A DNA stretch of 64,000 bases from Sulfurimonas sediminis (lineage in GTDB: Bacteria; Campylobacterota; Campylobacteria; Campylobacterales; Sulfurimonadaceae): positions 744,001 through 808,000 of the forward strand of contig NZ_CP041235.1 of the NCBI RefSeq assembly GCF_014905115.1, written 5' to 3'. The first letter of the stretch is position 1; the number at the start of each line of letters is the position of its first letter. The notes beneath the pieces were generated by a model that was not told the origin of the DNA, did not search any database, and saw nothing but the letters and a program-made list of their open reading frames with translations. This document shows positions 37,453 to 47,252 of the stretch, one piece after another. The position numbers were made by a program, and so were the translations under genes.

Positions 37453-39309
37453 CTATCGTAAATTTTCATCCTCTGACATCTCCGGTTTATACTCAACAAT
37501 TTTATTTCTTCCTGTCGTTTTTGCCACATACAAAGCAGTATCTGCATATTTAATACATTTCCAAATCGTATCCCCGTCTTTAGGAAACTTGGATATACCT
37601 ATACTCATGGTTTTTTGTATGGTTTTTCCGTTGCCGACATCAAAAATAAGTTTTGAAAATTCAGAGTGAATTTTTGAAGCAATCATTTTTGTTCCTTCAT
37701 CTGTGGCATTGTGCAGCAGGACAACAAACTCTTCTCCGCCGTATCGAATAGCCAGGTCTGATTCTCTGATACTGCTGCGAAGTACTTCTCCTATTTTGGC
37801 AATGACTATGTCTCCTACATCATGCCCGTAGGTGTCATTGACTTTTTTAAAGAAATCAACATCAAGCATTAAAACACTGTATGTTGTATTGTCCCGTTTT
37901 GCCTGATTTGCAAAAGTGTCTATAAACTCTTCGAGAAATCTTCTGTTATAAAGTCCTGTCATTGCGTCTCTGAGAGAGGTGTCACGGAGTTTTGACATTA
38001 AAATTTTACTCTCTATAACCGGTTTAGCCGCTTCAAGATAGTTTTCAATACTTTTAATAAAACTATTGACTCTGTTTAATTCATTTTTCTCTTTGGTTGT
38101 AATGGAAATGACAAGAGAGTTTTCATCATTAATTGTAAAAGGAATACATATATACTCCAATCCTTCACAACTGCATTCTCGGCATAAATTGACAAATTCA
38201 CTTGAGATTACTGCTGTATTTGTTCTGTGTGCTCTGCATAATGACGCTTCTTCGTCCACTTTGTCATTACAGACACTTTTGCCGTTGGAGATATAAATAA
38301 GCTTTCTTGTGGCCTTGAGTGTATCTATTTCATAAAATGCAAAATGGGAAAGCTTATATTTATTACTCAGTACATCTATAATTCTTTGATAGACTATCTC
38401 TTTAGTAAGATCATGTTCTATCGTCTTTTTGAATTTATATATATCTGAGAGTTCCCCGATGATTGTTTTTGCTTCATGAAGAGGGTCACTTGAAGAGACA
38501 CATCCCTGGGGAATAAATGTTGCAAGGTTGTATTTTATATCGCCAAAGGTCTCCTGCATCTTTCGAAAGAGCGTATTGAGCTGGTCGACAATATTTTTTG
38601 CATCACCTTTGACTTTTGTGGTAAATTCATAGGAAAAGTCTCCCTTATAAGCTTTTCTTATTCCTTTTTGCATATTGGAGAAAAGCTCCATATAGGGTGT
38701 CACATAATGGTTGATCAGCAGTAATACAATGACAATGAAAAGAAGATTTATCCCAAGTATTTTTAAAATAGTGAACATCCCTGCATTGCGCATATCGGTA
38801 ATATCAAATTCCATACTGATGGCTCCGAGTGTATCTCCGCGCTGAACATTATGACAGGAGAGGCAGTTTGGACCGTTTGCAACTGTGGCTTTATACGGGA
38901 TTGTAATTCTAAGCATGGAGTTTTCAGTCGATTCTGAAATTTTCTGAACCGTTTCCCCTGTTTTTAAAACTTCTTCATCAATCGCATCTCTTACTGTTTC
39001 ACTGTTAAAGCCTTTTCCGTATTGTTTGATGACTTTGTCAGAACGGACAATCCACAAGTTTTTGATTTTATCATTGTTGGAGCTGATCTGGTTGAGAAAA
39101 TAACTTCTTTTGTCCATAATACCGTTGACCATATGTGCTGTCAACCCATCTTTGACGATGGCTGCCGCCATTGTGGCTCTTTGTGTGGCATCTTTTATGC
39201 TGTATTCCCTAAAATTTAAAGAGACATTTACGATAGTGGCCAAACCAAGACCCAAAAGCATTAAAGCGACAAAGAGTAGGAGTTTTGATTTTGTTTGCAT
39301 AGTATTCAC
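37453..39309 (-). CDS. Diguanylate cyclase with periplasmic c-type heme motif
   Basis: 618 residues. TM1 at about 8-28; a periplasmic domain of the DUF3365 type with a heme-c site C149-L-S-C152-H153; TM2 at about 177-200; a HAMP-like linker; a middle region resembling a GAF sensor with several Cys (CRECSCEG); then GGDEF with an intact GGEEF loop and DAMTGLYNRR. It should make c-di-GMP in response to redox state or a heme ligand such as NO or oxygen. The heme attachment is read from CxxCH and periplasmic location, not shown. Confidence 0.85.
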   Translation of the reverse strand: MNTMQTKSKLLLFVALMLLGLGLATIVNVSLNFREYSIKDATQRATMAAAIVKDGLTAHMVNGIMDKRSYFLNQISSNNDKIKNLWIVRSDKVIKQYGKGFNSETVRDAIDEEVLKTGETVQKISESTENSMLRITIPYKATVANGPNCLSCHNVQRGDTLGAISMEFDITDMRNAGMFTILKILGINLLFIVIVLLLINHYVTPYMELFSNMQKGIRKAYKGDFSYEFTTKVKGDAKNIVDQLNTLFRKMQETFGDIKYNLATFIPQGCVSSSDPLHEAKTIIGELSDIYKFKKTIEHDLTKEIVYQRIIDVLSNKYKLSHFAFYEIDTLKATRKLIYISNGKSVCNDKVDEEASLCRAHRTNTAVISSEFVNLCRECSCEGLEYICIPFTINDENSLVISITTKEKNELNRVNSFIKSIENYLEAAKPVIESKILMSKLRDTSLRDAMTGLYNRRFLEEFIDTFANQAKRDNTTYSVLMLDVDFFKKVNDTYGHDVGDIVIAKIGEVLRSSIRESDLAIRYGGEEFVVLLHNATDEGTKMIASKIHSEFSKLIFDVGNGKTIQKTMSIGISKFPKDGDTIWKCIKYADTALYVAKTTGRNKIVEYKPEMSEDENLR

Positions 39310-39388
39310 TTATAATAGGATTGTTTTTATTATATTAGCCAGAAACAAATTAATTTAAAGTGAAAAATGTTATTTTTCTTTGAAGTAG

Positions 39389-40642
39389 CACCACAATCCT
39401 CTAAAAACTAAATTTTAATATTTGAGCGATAGAGTCATCCAAATCCCATCTATTGTTGATGAGTTGTTCTTGTATAGATTTTGCACCATTAAGGTGTAAA
39501 ATATTCAAAATCATACTTCTAAGAATAGTCATTAAAAATGGATTTAAATGACAATTATGAGCATCTTCTAAAAGTGAATTATCTTTGTATTGATGCATGG
39601 TTTCCACTTTCCAATGGTGTAAAATTTTATTGTGAAAGAATTCTGCACTTTCATGAAAATTTGCAATACAGAATTGAATTCTAGTGCTATTAGTAATCTC
39701 GCCAGTTTTATGATTTGTTGACTCTACTTTTTTTATAACTTTTATTATTAAGCGAATATGAGTTATGCCATTGATGAAAAAGTAGTTGGTTGATATACAA
39801 ACACCTTCCTATTAATCCATTCATTAGATTGTTGGACAGGTTTAGCCTTGTAAATATTTGTCGGTTTTATATCTCTTGAAATTTCATCTATTTTATCAAG
39901 TAAGGTTTTTTGATTATCTTTTACCTTGGCAATATATTTTGAACCACTATTTTCGATAGCATCAAGAGTTTTTTTGGGTATTCATTGCATCAAAAGTAAA
40001 GATAAATTCATCTCCCAATTCCCCTATCATAGCCTGAAGGGCAGGTATTTCATTCGACTTCTCTGCTATTTGTTGATGAGCAATTATTACCCCTATCTCA
40101 GATAAAACAGCACCAACTACTTCTATTGATCTCTTATCTTTGTATTTGCTGCCATTCATAACCTTGCCATCTACGCTCAGGTGCTTTCCTCTTGTATCGA
40201 CATAGGTTCTTATCCATTTCCTAAAAACAACTTCAACTTCTTGGCTATCAACTTTCGCTAACACATCAGAAACCAAACTTTTCTTTGGTGTTAATATAAA
40301 CTCTACACCTAATAATCTTTTAACTTGTTCTTTTTGAATATGCTTCTCTATCCAAATAGATATTTGCTTATAGTCAGTTGCTCCCATCAATCCAGCCAAT
40401 ACTGAAAGATATAAAATATGTTCTAGTCGGTGTCTTTTACCTTGAGGTTTCCGATAGTCTGTCACCTCTGAAAACAATTTTAAAAGTTGATTTGATTGGG
40501 CTTGATCTGCATACCCTCTTATAGAACGCTTTTTCGCTAATTTTTCTCTTGTTTTTGTTGCCATATGTAATCACTTTAGTTTTTTAGAGTTTAAGCAATT
40601 ATTGTTCTTCTTTTAAATTCCTGTTTTTTTAGGATTGGGGTG
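39389..40642 (-). mobile_element. ISAs1-family insertion sequence, copy 1
   Basis: 1254 bp. The ends are inverted repeats, CACCACAATCCT at 39389 and the complement of CACCCCAATCCT at 40642. Flanks are TTGAAGTAG (39380-39388) and TTGAAGTAC (40643-40651), an 8-9-bp target duplication with one mismatch, as expected for ISAs1. The right flank continues as the second half of a REP, so the element landed in or beside a REP. It is one base shorter than copy 2 because of an extra frameshift in the transposase. Confidence 0.9.
39401..40564 (-). pseudogene. ISAs1 transposase, two frameshifts
   Basis: The first 200 codons (40564 to 39962) are identical in protein to copies 2 and 3. They include LSVDGK and FTFDAMNTQK, holding two of the DDE acids. 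The frame then breaks at an A7 tract (T7 on this strand, about 39969-39975), as in the other copies. The rest continues in another frame to a stop at 39401, and a further one-base deletion near 39777 breaks it again, so this copy cannot make a full protein even with one frameshift. Confidence 0.9.
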
Positions 40643-40792
40643 TTGAAGTACGGCTGAAAGTGGTAAAAAAGCTAAAAACAGTCGGCACTAAAGTACCGAT
40701 TCCAAGGAGTCACTACATTTTGGAACCCTTTCTTTAGGGTCAATACCATGTAAGTTACGCAGTTTTTTCGGAACCCATCCTTTAGGGTGGGC
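40643..40792. repeat. REP cluster between ISAs1 copy 1 and glmS
   Basis: Units: a 3' half of a plus-orientation REP cut by the IS (about 40647-40663), a full minus unit (40681-40703), a decayed plus unit (40722-40740, GGAACCC with TTTA-GGGT) and a full plus unit of the CCCATCC-TTTA-GGGTGGG type (40770-40792). All lie downstream of the glmS stop codon. Confidence 0.88.
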
Positions 40793-40828
40793 GTTGCAGG
40801 CATAGAAAATACAGCTTTCAGGAAATAC

Positions 40829-42643
40829 CTATTCTACCGTAACACTTTTTGCAAGGTTTCTTGGCATGTCTACATCATTTCCGAGACGAATCGAAATTTC
40901 TAAGGATAAGAGTTGTAAAACAACCATCATTTCAAAAAACTCCAGCATATAGTGTTCATGTTTTTTTGTCTGGATGAAATCATCCGCCTTGTCAAATTCC
41001 AAAGGACTGATGGCACAGATAGTAGAATCTCTCGCACTCAGCTCCTCAACATTGCTTTTTGATTTTTCATAAAGCATGTGCTGCGGAAGCAGGGCAATGG
41101 TAAAAAGTTCCGGATCGGCCAAGGCGATAGGTCCGTGTTTCATCTCTCCGCTGGGATAGCCTTCGGCATGGAGATAAGAGATCTCTTTGAGTTTCAAGGC
41201 ACCCTCAAGAGCCAACGGAAAGAAAACATCCCTGCCGATAAAGAAAAAACCGTGTCCGTGCAGATAGCGTTTGGACAATCTTTTAATACGCTCATGCATT
41301 GCATCCTCTATATGTACGCTTGTCGGAATTGCGCGCAGATAGTGTATATGTTGTGTGAGTTCATCTTTGGTGAGTGTTTTTTTGCTTTGTGCTACATGTA
41401 AAGCAAGCATCCAGAAAACCGTGACCTGCGTTGCAAAGGCTTTTGTCGAAGCCACCCCTTTTTCAATACCTGCCCGCGTGAGTATCGTTTTGTCGGCAAT
41501 GCGGACCATGGAAGAGTTGTCAACATTACAGATAACAAGCGTTTTTAAGCCTGCTTTTTTGGCCATTTTGAGTGTCTCAAGTGTATCTGCAGTCTCACCG
41601 CTTTGGGAGATGACAACAAAAAGTGTCTCTTTACTCATGATGGGTGAACGGTAGCGAAACTCTGAAGCAACTTCAACAGAAGTTTTTATTTTTGCATAGC
41701 GTTCAAACAGGTAAGAGGCTGTCAGGGCGGAGTGATAGGAAGTACCGCAGGCACATAGTTTTATCTCGTTGATAGCTTCAAAAAAATCCTTTCCCAGTTC
41801 ATCAAAAATGACTGCATCATCACTTAAACGCCCTAAAAGTGTATCGGTAATGACAGAGCTCTGTTCATATATCTCTTTTTCCATAAAAAAACGGTACCCC
41901 TCTTTTTGTGCGGAGAGTTTGTTGTTTGTAAGCTGTATAAAGTGAGGCTCTTTTTTTTCATGGGTTTTGTCATAAATAACAAGTTCAGCAGGTGTGGCAT
42001 AGCCGTAATCACCGTCTTCAAAATAATTGACTTCATTACACTGTCCGATAAGCGGTGTGTCTGAGGATGCAAAATATTTTTCATTTTCTTCGTTGATGCC
42101 TACAAGCATGGGAGAGCCATTTTTTGCAAAAAATATTTTATTTTTTTCCTCTTTTGTGACTAAAAGAATTGCATAGGCCCCTTTGAGCTCAGAAATTGTT
42201 TGCTCAAAAGCTTCAAAAGCATTTTTGGTGTTTTTCAGGTTTCTTTCAAATTGATGGACAATCACTTCGGTATCTGTCTGGCTTAAAAAAATGCTGCCTT
42301 CTTTAATGAGTTCTTTTTTTAACTCTGCATAGTTTTCTATAATGCCGTTATGCACGACATAGGAGTGTACTCCGGTATGGGGGTGAGCATTGAGCTCTGT
42401 CGGCTTGCCGTGTGTTGCCCATCTGGTATGACCGATACCGACAGCAAAGCCTCTTGTTTCAAAATTTTTTGTTTTTTCTTCAAGATTGACAAGTTTGCCT
42501 ACTGCTTTGAAACTAAAAAAGTCATCATTGTTAAGAAGAGCAATCCCAGCAGAGTCATAGCCTCTGTATTCAAGCTCTTTCAGACCGTTTAGTAAAATTT
42601 CTTTTGTATTTTTGTTTCCTATATATCCGACAATTCCGCACAT
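40829..42643 (-). CDS. glmS: Glutamine--fructose-6-phosphate aminotransferase GlmS
   Basis: 604 residues. The N-terminal nucleophile is Cys2 (MCGIVGYIG) of a class II glutaminase domain (about 1-215), with GHTRWATHG. Two SIS sugar-isomerase domains follow (ISQSGETADT near 345 and a second near 490), and the protein ends NLAKSVTVE, the conserved C-terminal tail that closes the active site. It makes glucosamine-6-phosphate for peptidoglycan and LPS. No glmS ribozyme is expected or seen. Confidence 0.96.
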   Translation of the reverse strand: MCGIVGYIGNKNTKEILLNGLKELEYRGYDSAGIALLNNDDFFSFKAVGKLVNLEEKTKNFETRGFAVGIGHTRWATHGKPTELNAHPHTGVHSYVVHNGIIENYAELKKELIKEGSIFLSQTDTEVIVHQFERNLKNTKNAFEAFEQTISELKGAYAILLVTKEEKNKIFFAKNGSPMLVGINEENEKYFASSDTPLIGQCNEVNYFEDGDYGYATPAELVIYDKTHEKKEPHFIQLTNNKLSAQKEGYRFFMEKEIYEQSSVITDTLLGRLSDDAVIFDELGKDFFEAINEIKLCACGTSYHSALTASYLFERYAKIKTSVEVASEFRYRSPIMSKETLFVVISQSGETADTLETLKMAKKAGLKTLVICNVDNSSMVRIADKTILTRAGIEKGVASTKAFATQVTVFWMLALHVAQSKKTLTKDELTQHIHYLRAIPTSVHIEDAMHERIKRLSKRYLHGHGFFFIGRDVFFPLALEGALKLKEISYLHAEGYPSGEMKHGPIALADPELFTIALLPQHMLYEKSKSNVEELSARDSTICAISPLEFDKADDFIQTKKHEHYMLEFFEMMVVLQLLSLEISIRLGNDVDMPRNLAKSVTVE

Positions 42644-42670
42644 GCAGTACCTTTATTTTGTATTTTTAGA

Positions 42671-42821
42671 GGTGCCCTTCACTGCCATTAAGTTAAGCAT
42701 TTATTTGGAACCGGTACTTTAGTGCCGGCTGAGAGTGGCAAGACTATTGCAACAGCCGGCACTAAAGTACCGGTTCCGAGAAAGCATTAATTTTCTTAAC
42801 TTAATGGCATTGAAGGTACCC
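42671..42821. repeat. 150-bp near-perfect inverted repeat built on a head-to-tail REP pair
   Basis: Between glnD and glmS. Outer arms (from GGTGCCCTTCA at 42671 and up to TGAAGGTACCC at 42821) match over about 26 bases including TGCCATTAAGTTAA. Inside are a plus REP of the CCGGTAC-TTTA-GTGCCGG type (42707-42732) and its mirror image (42753-42777). The repeat ends at the base before the glnD stop codon and covers nearly the whole gap, so a transcript across it would fold into a long stem. Confidence 0.9.
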
Positions 42822-45323
42822 TTATGATAATAAATCATAAATTTTTTCAACATTATTACATATATTGTTTTGTTTTTCCATTAAAAAACTGTCTCGGACC
42901 TTGTATTTGCTTGAGTGGATTTTTGCTGTGATAATATTGATATGCAGCTCCTCAAATTTGTGCATGACATAGGCCAAAAGCCCTATCTGGTTTGCCGTAT
43001 GAATTGTCAGTTCGGCATGCGTCATTGAGTGTTCACAGTCAATTGCAATCTCTTCTCTTTTGATGTGAATTTTTTTGAGTTTGACCTCTTTGTCCATATC
43101 AAAAGCATTGTCAATGGTGTCCTGAATTTCAACGAGTACATTAGAGTCTACATTCTGTATAAACTCGATTTTAAAATATTTAATGCCGTCAAAGAGGGTG
43201 AATATCTCCATCGAAGCGACATTGAGATGTGCCAGGGTAGCGAGAAGATAACCGATATTTAAAGGAATACGCCGATAAATTTCTATACTCAAAGAGTTGA
43301 TGTTTTTGACTCGGAAACTGTACTCTTTTGTCTCTTTTGCGATTTTTGCAATATTGATAATATCAACAGGCGAGTGTTTAAAGAAAAAGAGATTTGATTC
43401 TATTGTTAAAACTTTTTTCTGCAACAGACTCGGGAGTTCTTTAAACTCGTCAAGATTTCTGACTCTAGCTTCTATAAGCAGTCTTTTTTTTGCATCGGTA
43501 ATTCTTCCTGTGTTCTGGGCAACCTCAAGAGCGCTTAAATACAAATCATACAAAAGTTTTGCATTAAAAGCATTGTAGATATCTCCGCCTACACCGCTGA
43601 TATCGGCATAGGTGAGAATGTAAAGCAGTTGAAGGTTTTTGGCATCACCCACTTTTGACATAAATTTATAGAGTGTTTTTTCATTGTGTATGTTTTCTTT
43701 GAAGGCTACACTGCTCATAAGAATATGGTGCCGAACAAGAGTGACCGCTCTTTTTGTCTGCTCTTCATTTAAATGGATATGTTTTGCAAACTGGACAACA
43801 AGCTTTGCGCCGACTTCACTGTGGTCCTGTCTTCTTCCTTTACCGCTGTCATGAAAAAATACGACAATTTTGAGAATCAGTTTTTCTTCTTCGCTCAGTG
43901 TATCAAAAAGGTTTTGCAAAAAAGGCTCTGTAATGTTTTCCAGGGCCTGAACACATTTGATGGAATGAATATCAACAGGATAGTGATGGTAGCCGTCAAA
44001 CTGTGGCAGATGCATAACTTTTCGAAAATTCGGAAAAATTTTGGGGAGGATTCCCGCATCATAAAAAAGTTTTAAAAAGGAAGCTATATGGGCTTTTTTA
44101 AAGAGTTCTTTTATGAGAAAATAGGTTTTTTCTGCCAGTGGATGGGAAACTTTTGCAACACTAAACTGATGTAAAAAGCCGGCATCAAAACGATAGTCTT
44201 TGTCTTCCAGGTCAAGCAGGAGTTGCAGTAAATCGGAAATTTTTTGCTGAGGCAGTTTAAAAGAAGCATAGAGTCTTGCATTGTACTGATAAAAACCTTT
44301 TTTGAGCCTGTTTCGCTTGAAAGCTGCTATATGTTTGGCATCATAGATATACGGACGTACCATTTTTTTTACAAAAATCTGTGTGAAGTTATTGATACGC
44401 CATCCGGCTTCCAAAACTTTACCGGCAAGTTTTCTCTGTTCTTTAAACCCTAAAAGTTTACTGACTTGGGGAATATATTCCAAAAGCAGTCTGTCTTCTT
44501 GTTTGTTTGCTATGAGGTGCAGGGCGCTTCTGACTCTGTAGAGGAGTTCAAGGGCTATACGGAATTCTTTGTACTCTTCATCGCCAAAAACAGTGCCACT
44601 GAGTTCTTTGATACTGTTGATGCCATAAATTGTTTTTGCTACCCAGTAGATGAGATGGGCATCCCGTAAGCCTCCAACACTTTCTTTTATGTTTGGTTGC
44701 ATAGAGGTCGGGTATTTTTTTCTTCTTTTTTGTGCCTCTTCTATTTTGGCAAGGAGAAACTCTTTTTGTTCATGCAGACGAATTCTGCCAAGTTCTCTTT
44801 GTGTTGCATGCCAGGTAAAGGGAGAGCCTGTGATAAACCTGGATTCCATTAAAGAGGTTTTTATGGTAACATCTTCTGTACTTGCTTTAAAAAGATCATC
44901 AACCTCGTGGACTCTGTGCCCGAGCTTCATTCCTGCATCAAGGGCAAGATAAAACAGTTTTTCTATAATAAGTTCACAGTTATACCCCTCGACATCCTGG
45001 TAAACGATGAGCAGGTCAATATCACTGTGCACGCAAAGCTGTTCCCGACCGTAACTGCCAAGGGCTATAATGGCTATGGGAATGGAACTGCGCATAGGCA
45101 GATAGTTGCCAAAGGCACGGCGCAAAACGGTTTTGTACATTAACTCTATAATAGAATCAAGTTTTTTTGTATGGCGGACCAAAAAATCTTTTCCCTGATT
45201 TTTTGTAAAGAGTTCCGGCAGTGATTCTTTATACTCTTTTATATACTGTTTAAAAAGTTTTGAAAGCTCAAAATCAGAGCCTTTTTTTTCTAATACATTT
45301 TCTATTTCTAAAAGTAAATTCAT
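42822..45323 (-). CDS. glnD: PII uridylyltransferase/uridylyl-removing enzyme GlnD
   Basis: 833 residues. The nucleotidyltransferase domain has GSYGREQLCVHSDIDLL (about 90-106); a GlnD PII-UTase linker region follows; the HD hydrolase motif is FFHDSGKG (near 490), and two ACT domains form the C-terminal 150 residues. It uridylylates and deuridylylates PII in response to glutamine. No glnB is in the window. Codon use is like the neighbours. Confidence 0.94.
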   Translation of the reverse strand: MNLLLEIENVLEKKGSDFELSKLFKQYIKEYKESLPELFTKNQGKDFLVRHTKKLDSIIELMYKTVLRRAFGNYLPMRSSIPIAIIALGSYGREQLCVHSDIDLLIVYQDVEGYNCELIIEKLFYLALDAGMKLGHRVHEVDDLFKASTEDVTIKTSLMESRFITGSPFTWHATQRELGRIRLHEQKEFLLAKIEEAQKRRKKYPTSMQPNIKESVGGLRDAHLIYWVAKTIYGINSIKELSGTVFGDEEYKEFRIALELLYRVRSALHLIANKQEDRLLLEYIPQVSKLLGFKEQRKLAGKVLEAGWRINNFTQIFVKKMVRPYIYDAKHIAAFKRNRLKKGFYQYNARLYASFKLPQQKISDLLQLLLDLEDKDYRFDAGFLHQFSVAKVSHPLAEKTYFLIKELFKKAHIASFLKLFYDAGILPKIFPNFRKVMHLPQFDGYHHYPVDIHSIKCVQALENITEPFLQNLFDTLSEEEKLILKIVVFFHDSGKGRRQDHSEVGAKLVVQFAKHIHLNEEQTKRAVTLVRHHILMSSVAFKENIHNEKTLYKFMSKVGDAKNLQLLYILTYADISGVGGDIYNAFNAKLLYDLYLSALEVAQNTGRITDAKKRLLIEARVRNLDEFKELPSLLQKKVLTIESNLFFFKHSPVDIINIAKIAKETKEYSFRVKNINSLSIEIYRRIPLNIGYLLATLAHLNVASMEIFTLFDGIKYFKIEFIQNVDSNVLVEIQDTIDNAFDMDKEVKLKKIHIKREEIAIDCEHSMTHAELTIHTANQIGLLAYVMHKFEELHINIITAKIHSSKYKVRDSFLMEKQNNICNNVEKIYDLLS

Positions 45324-45346
45324 AATTGATTATATTGAATTTTTGC

Positions 45347-45352
45347 TATAAT
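45347..45352 (+). promoter_or_regulatory. -10 box upstream of the ABM-aldolase genes
   Basis: TTTTTGCTATAAT, a strong -10 with T-rich upstream sequence, on the plus strand 245 bases before the ABM gene. Transcripts from here would carry three REP units in the 5' leader. Confidence 0.5.
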
Positions 45353-45392
45353 TTGTCTTTAAAATTTAAAAAAGCCAAACAGTGCACAAAGA

Positions 45393-45567
45393 GTCGGCAC
45401 TAAAGTACCGATTCCAAGGAGCCAGTATATTTCGGAACCCGTACTTCAGTGCGGGCTGAACACGGCAGAAAAGCCAAACCGTCTATACCCGGAACCCGTA
45501 CTTTCTATGCTAAAGCATGACTTGTGAGAAAAACTAAATTTTTTTCTGTAGTGCGGGCTGAAAGTGG
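45393..45567. repeat. Three REP units, one composite
   Basis: A minus unit (45393-45415), a plus unit with loop TTCA (45434-45460) facing it across an 18-base spacer, and a plus composite unit (45491-45560) in which a 45-base insertion sits in the loop. The REP tail GAAAGTGGC runs on to 45567. The region is the leader of the ABM gene; nothing else is seen in this 273-base gap. Confidence 0.9.
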
Positions 45568-45596
45568 CAAAAAAGTTAAAAAAAGGGAAAACAAAA

Positions 45597-45884
45597 ATGA
45601 CAATTACAAAAAGCGTAACATTCATAGCAAAAGAGGGCTGTGAAGAAAAAATGAAAGAACTACTGTCTGCAATGGTAGCACCGAGCAAGGCAGAAAAAGG
45701 CTGTATTTTCTATGAAATATTTCAATATAAAAACGATAAAAAAAGATTTATGGCAGTAGAAACCTGGGAAAATGAGGCTGCACTGGACGGGCATAAAGCT
45801 TCCGCACATTATAAAGTATATAAATCTTCATACGAGCCATACTGTGAAGATAAATATACAGATGAATTAGAAGTGCTGGGGTAA
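45597..45884 (+). CDS. Antibiotic biosynthesis monooxygenase (ABM) domain protein, possibly LsrG-like
   Basis: 95 residues from ATG 45597, which has AAAGGG upstream; a GTG at 45564 in the same frame lies within a REP tail and is unlikely. The ABM fold pattern is clear: KSVTFIAKEGCEEKMKELL, EKGCIFYEIF, and ETWENEAALDGHKAS with the usual His. Small ABM proteins include quinol monooxygenases and LsrG, which processes phospho-AI-2. A gene resembling AI-2 kinase lies 2 kb downstream on the same strand, so an LsrG-like role is possible but not shown. The class II aldolase gene starts three bases after the stop. Confidence 0.82.
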   Translation: MTITKSVTFIAKEGCEEKMKELLSAMVAPSKAEKGCIFYEIFQYKNDKKRFMAVETWENEAALDGHKASAHYKVYKSSYEPYCEDKYTDELEVLG

Positions 45885-45887
45885 AGC

Positions 45888-47063
45888 ATGGACAATTTAT
45901 GGAATGAAAAAAAAGCGGCTACATGTAAAAGTGATTTGGATTTGCGAGTCTACAGTTCGAATCTCTTAGGGCAAAATGATGAACTTGTGCTTCACGGAGG
46001 CGGTAATACCTCACTAAAAAGTAAGATAAACGGCGAAGATATATTACATGTAAAGGGCAGCGGCTGGGACTTGGCTAGCATAGAGGCAGAAGGTTTTGCC
46101 CCTGTGAAGCTGGATGCACTTTTGGAAATGGCAAAACGCGAGCATTTGAGTGACAGTGAAATGGTACGTCTGCAACGTGAAGCTATGACAGACGAATCGG
46201 CACCGAATCCTTCTGTCGAGGCGATTTTGCATGCGCTGATTCCCTACAAATTTGTAGACCATACGCATGCGGATGCCATTGTAACAATTTCAAACTCCGT
46301 AAATGGTGACGAGCATATCGTCAGTCTTTTTCCAAACTTTTTAATCGTTGATTATGTTATGCCGGGCTTTGAACTGGCACATACAATTTATAAAATGACA
46401 AAAGATTTGGACTGGGAGAGTATTGACGGCATTATTTTACATCATCACGGAATTTTTACTTTTGATAATGATGCCAAAAAGTCGTATGACAAAATGATAG
46501 AAGCTGTCACAAAAGCAGAGAAATTTTTGGATGAACAGGCCGTTGTGCATATTGAGCATAATTACGTGCACAGTGACTGCGACATTGGTAAAATTACAAA
46601 GGTACTTTCTGCGGCAAAAGGGTATGAAGTCTCTATCAATATCAACCAGTCACCATTAGCCGCATTTTATGCCTCACAGCCGAATTTAAAAGAATTTGCA
46701 TCCCGCGGTGTTTTGACTCCCGAGCATATCATACGCACAAAAAGAGTACCGCTTGTGATGGAAGATACCAATTTAGAAGCAGCAGTAGAACAATACATGC
46801 AAGAGTATAAAGCATATTTTGAAAAATATGCCACTGATGAGGTGATGCTCAATCCTGCACCAAATTATATGATTATTAAAAATCTCGCAGTCATCTCTTT
46901 TGGTAAAGACAGAAAAGAGGCGGCCATTATCAATGACATTGTCAACCATACCATGCTGGCAGTCTTACGTGCAGATAAACTCGGCGGCTATCAAAGCATC
47001 AGTGAAAAAGAGAGCTTCGCCATGGAATACTGGGAACTGGAACAGGCGAAACTGAAAAAGTAA
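45888..47063 (+). CDS. Class II aldolase/adducin family protein
   Basis: 391 residues. HGGGNTSLKS near residue 37, the zinc-binding HTHADAI near 126, and LHHHGIF near 188 are the class II aldolase motifs; the protein resembles the aldolase half of the RhaD/short-chain-dehydrogenase fusions but ends without the dehydrogenase. The reaction would be aldol cleavage of a sugar phosphate or phosphonooxy compound. It is three bases from the ABM gene and near the AI-2 kinase-like gene. Confidence 0.85.
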   Translation: MDNLWNEKKAATCKSDLDLRVYSSNLLGQNDELVLHGGGNTSLKSKINGEDILHVKGSGWDLASIEAEGFAPVKLDALLEMAKREHLSDSEMVRLQREAMTDESAPNPSVEAILHALIPYKFVDHTHADAIVTISNSVNGDEHIVSLFPNFLIVDYVMPGFELAHTIYKMTKDLDWESIDGIILHHHGIFTFDNDAKKSYDKMIEAVTKAEKFLDEQAVVHIEHNYVHSDCDIGKITKVLSAAKGYEVSININQSPLAAFYASQPNLKEFASRGVLTPEHIIRTKRVPLVMEDTNLEAAVEQYMQEYKAYFEKYATDEVMLNPAPNYMIIKNLAVISFGKDRKEAAIINDIVNHTMLAVLRADKLGGYQSISEKESFAMEYWELEQAKLKK

Positions 47064-47082
47064 TCTAGTTTTTTATATCTCG

Positions 47083-47197
47083 GAACCCATCCTTTAGGGT
47101 GGGCGAGAGTGGCCAAGAAAGTAACAACAGTCGGCACTGCAGAAAAAAATTTAGTTTTTTTCTAAGTCATGCTTTAGCATAGAAAGTACCGATTCCG
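47083..47197. repeat. REP pair upstream of the RAYT gene
   Basis: A plus unit of the CCCATCC-TTTA-GGGTGGG type (47083-47113) and a minus composite unit (47131-47197) with the 44-base loop insertion. A further decayed plus half follows (GCAACTG, from about 47215). These directly precede the RAYT start at 47253. Confidence 0.92.
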
Positions 47198-47252
47198 GGG
47201 TGTCACTTCATTTTGCAACTGAGAAAAAATTTCAAAAAGGCATAAATATAGA

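Noticed and set aside
45564-45596. Earlier GTG start for the ABM protein (and likewise 50875 for the glycosyltransferase)
   Set aside because: Both GTGs lie in the GAGAGTGG-type tail of a REP and the extra residues are lysine-rich filler; the ATGs at 45597 and 50893 give standard N-termini.
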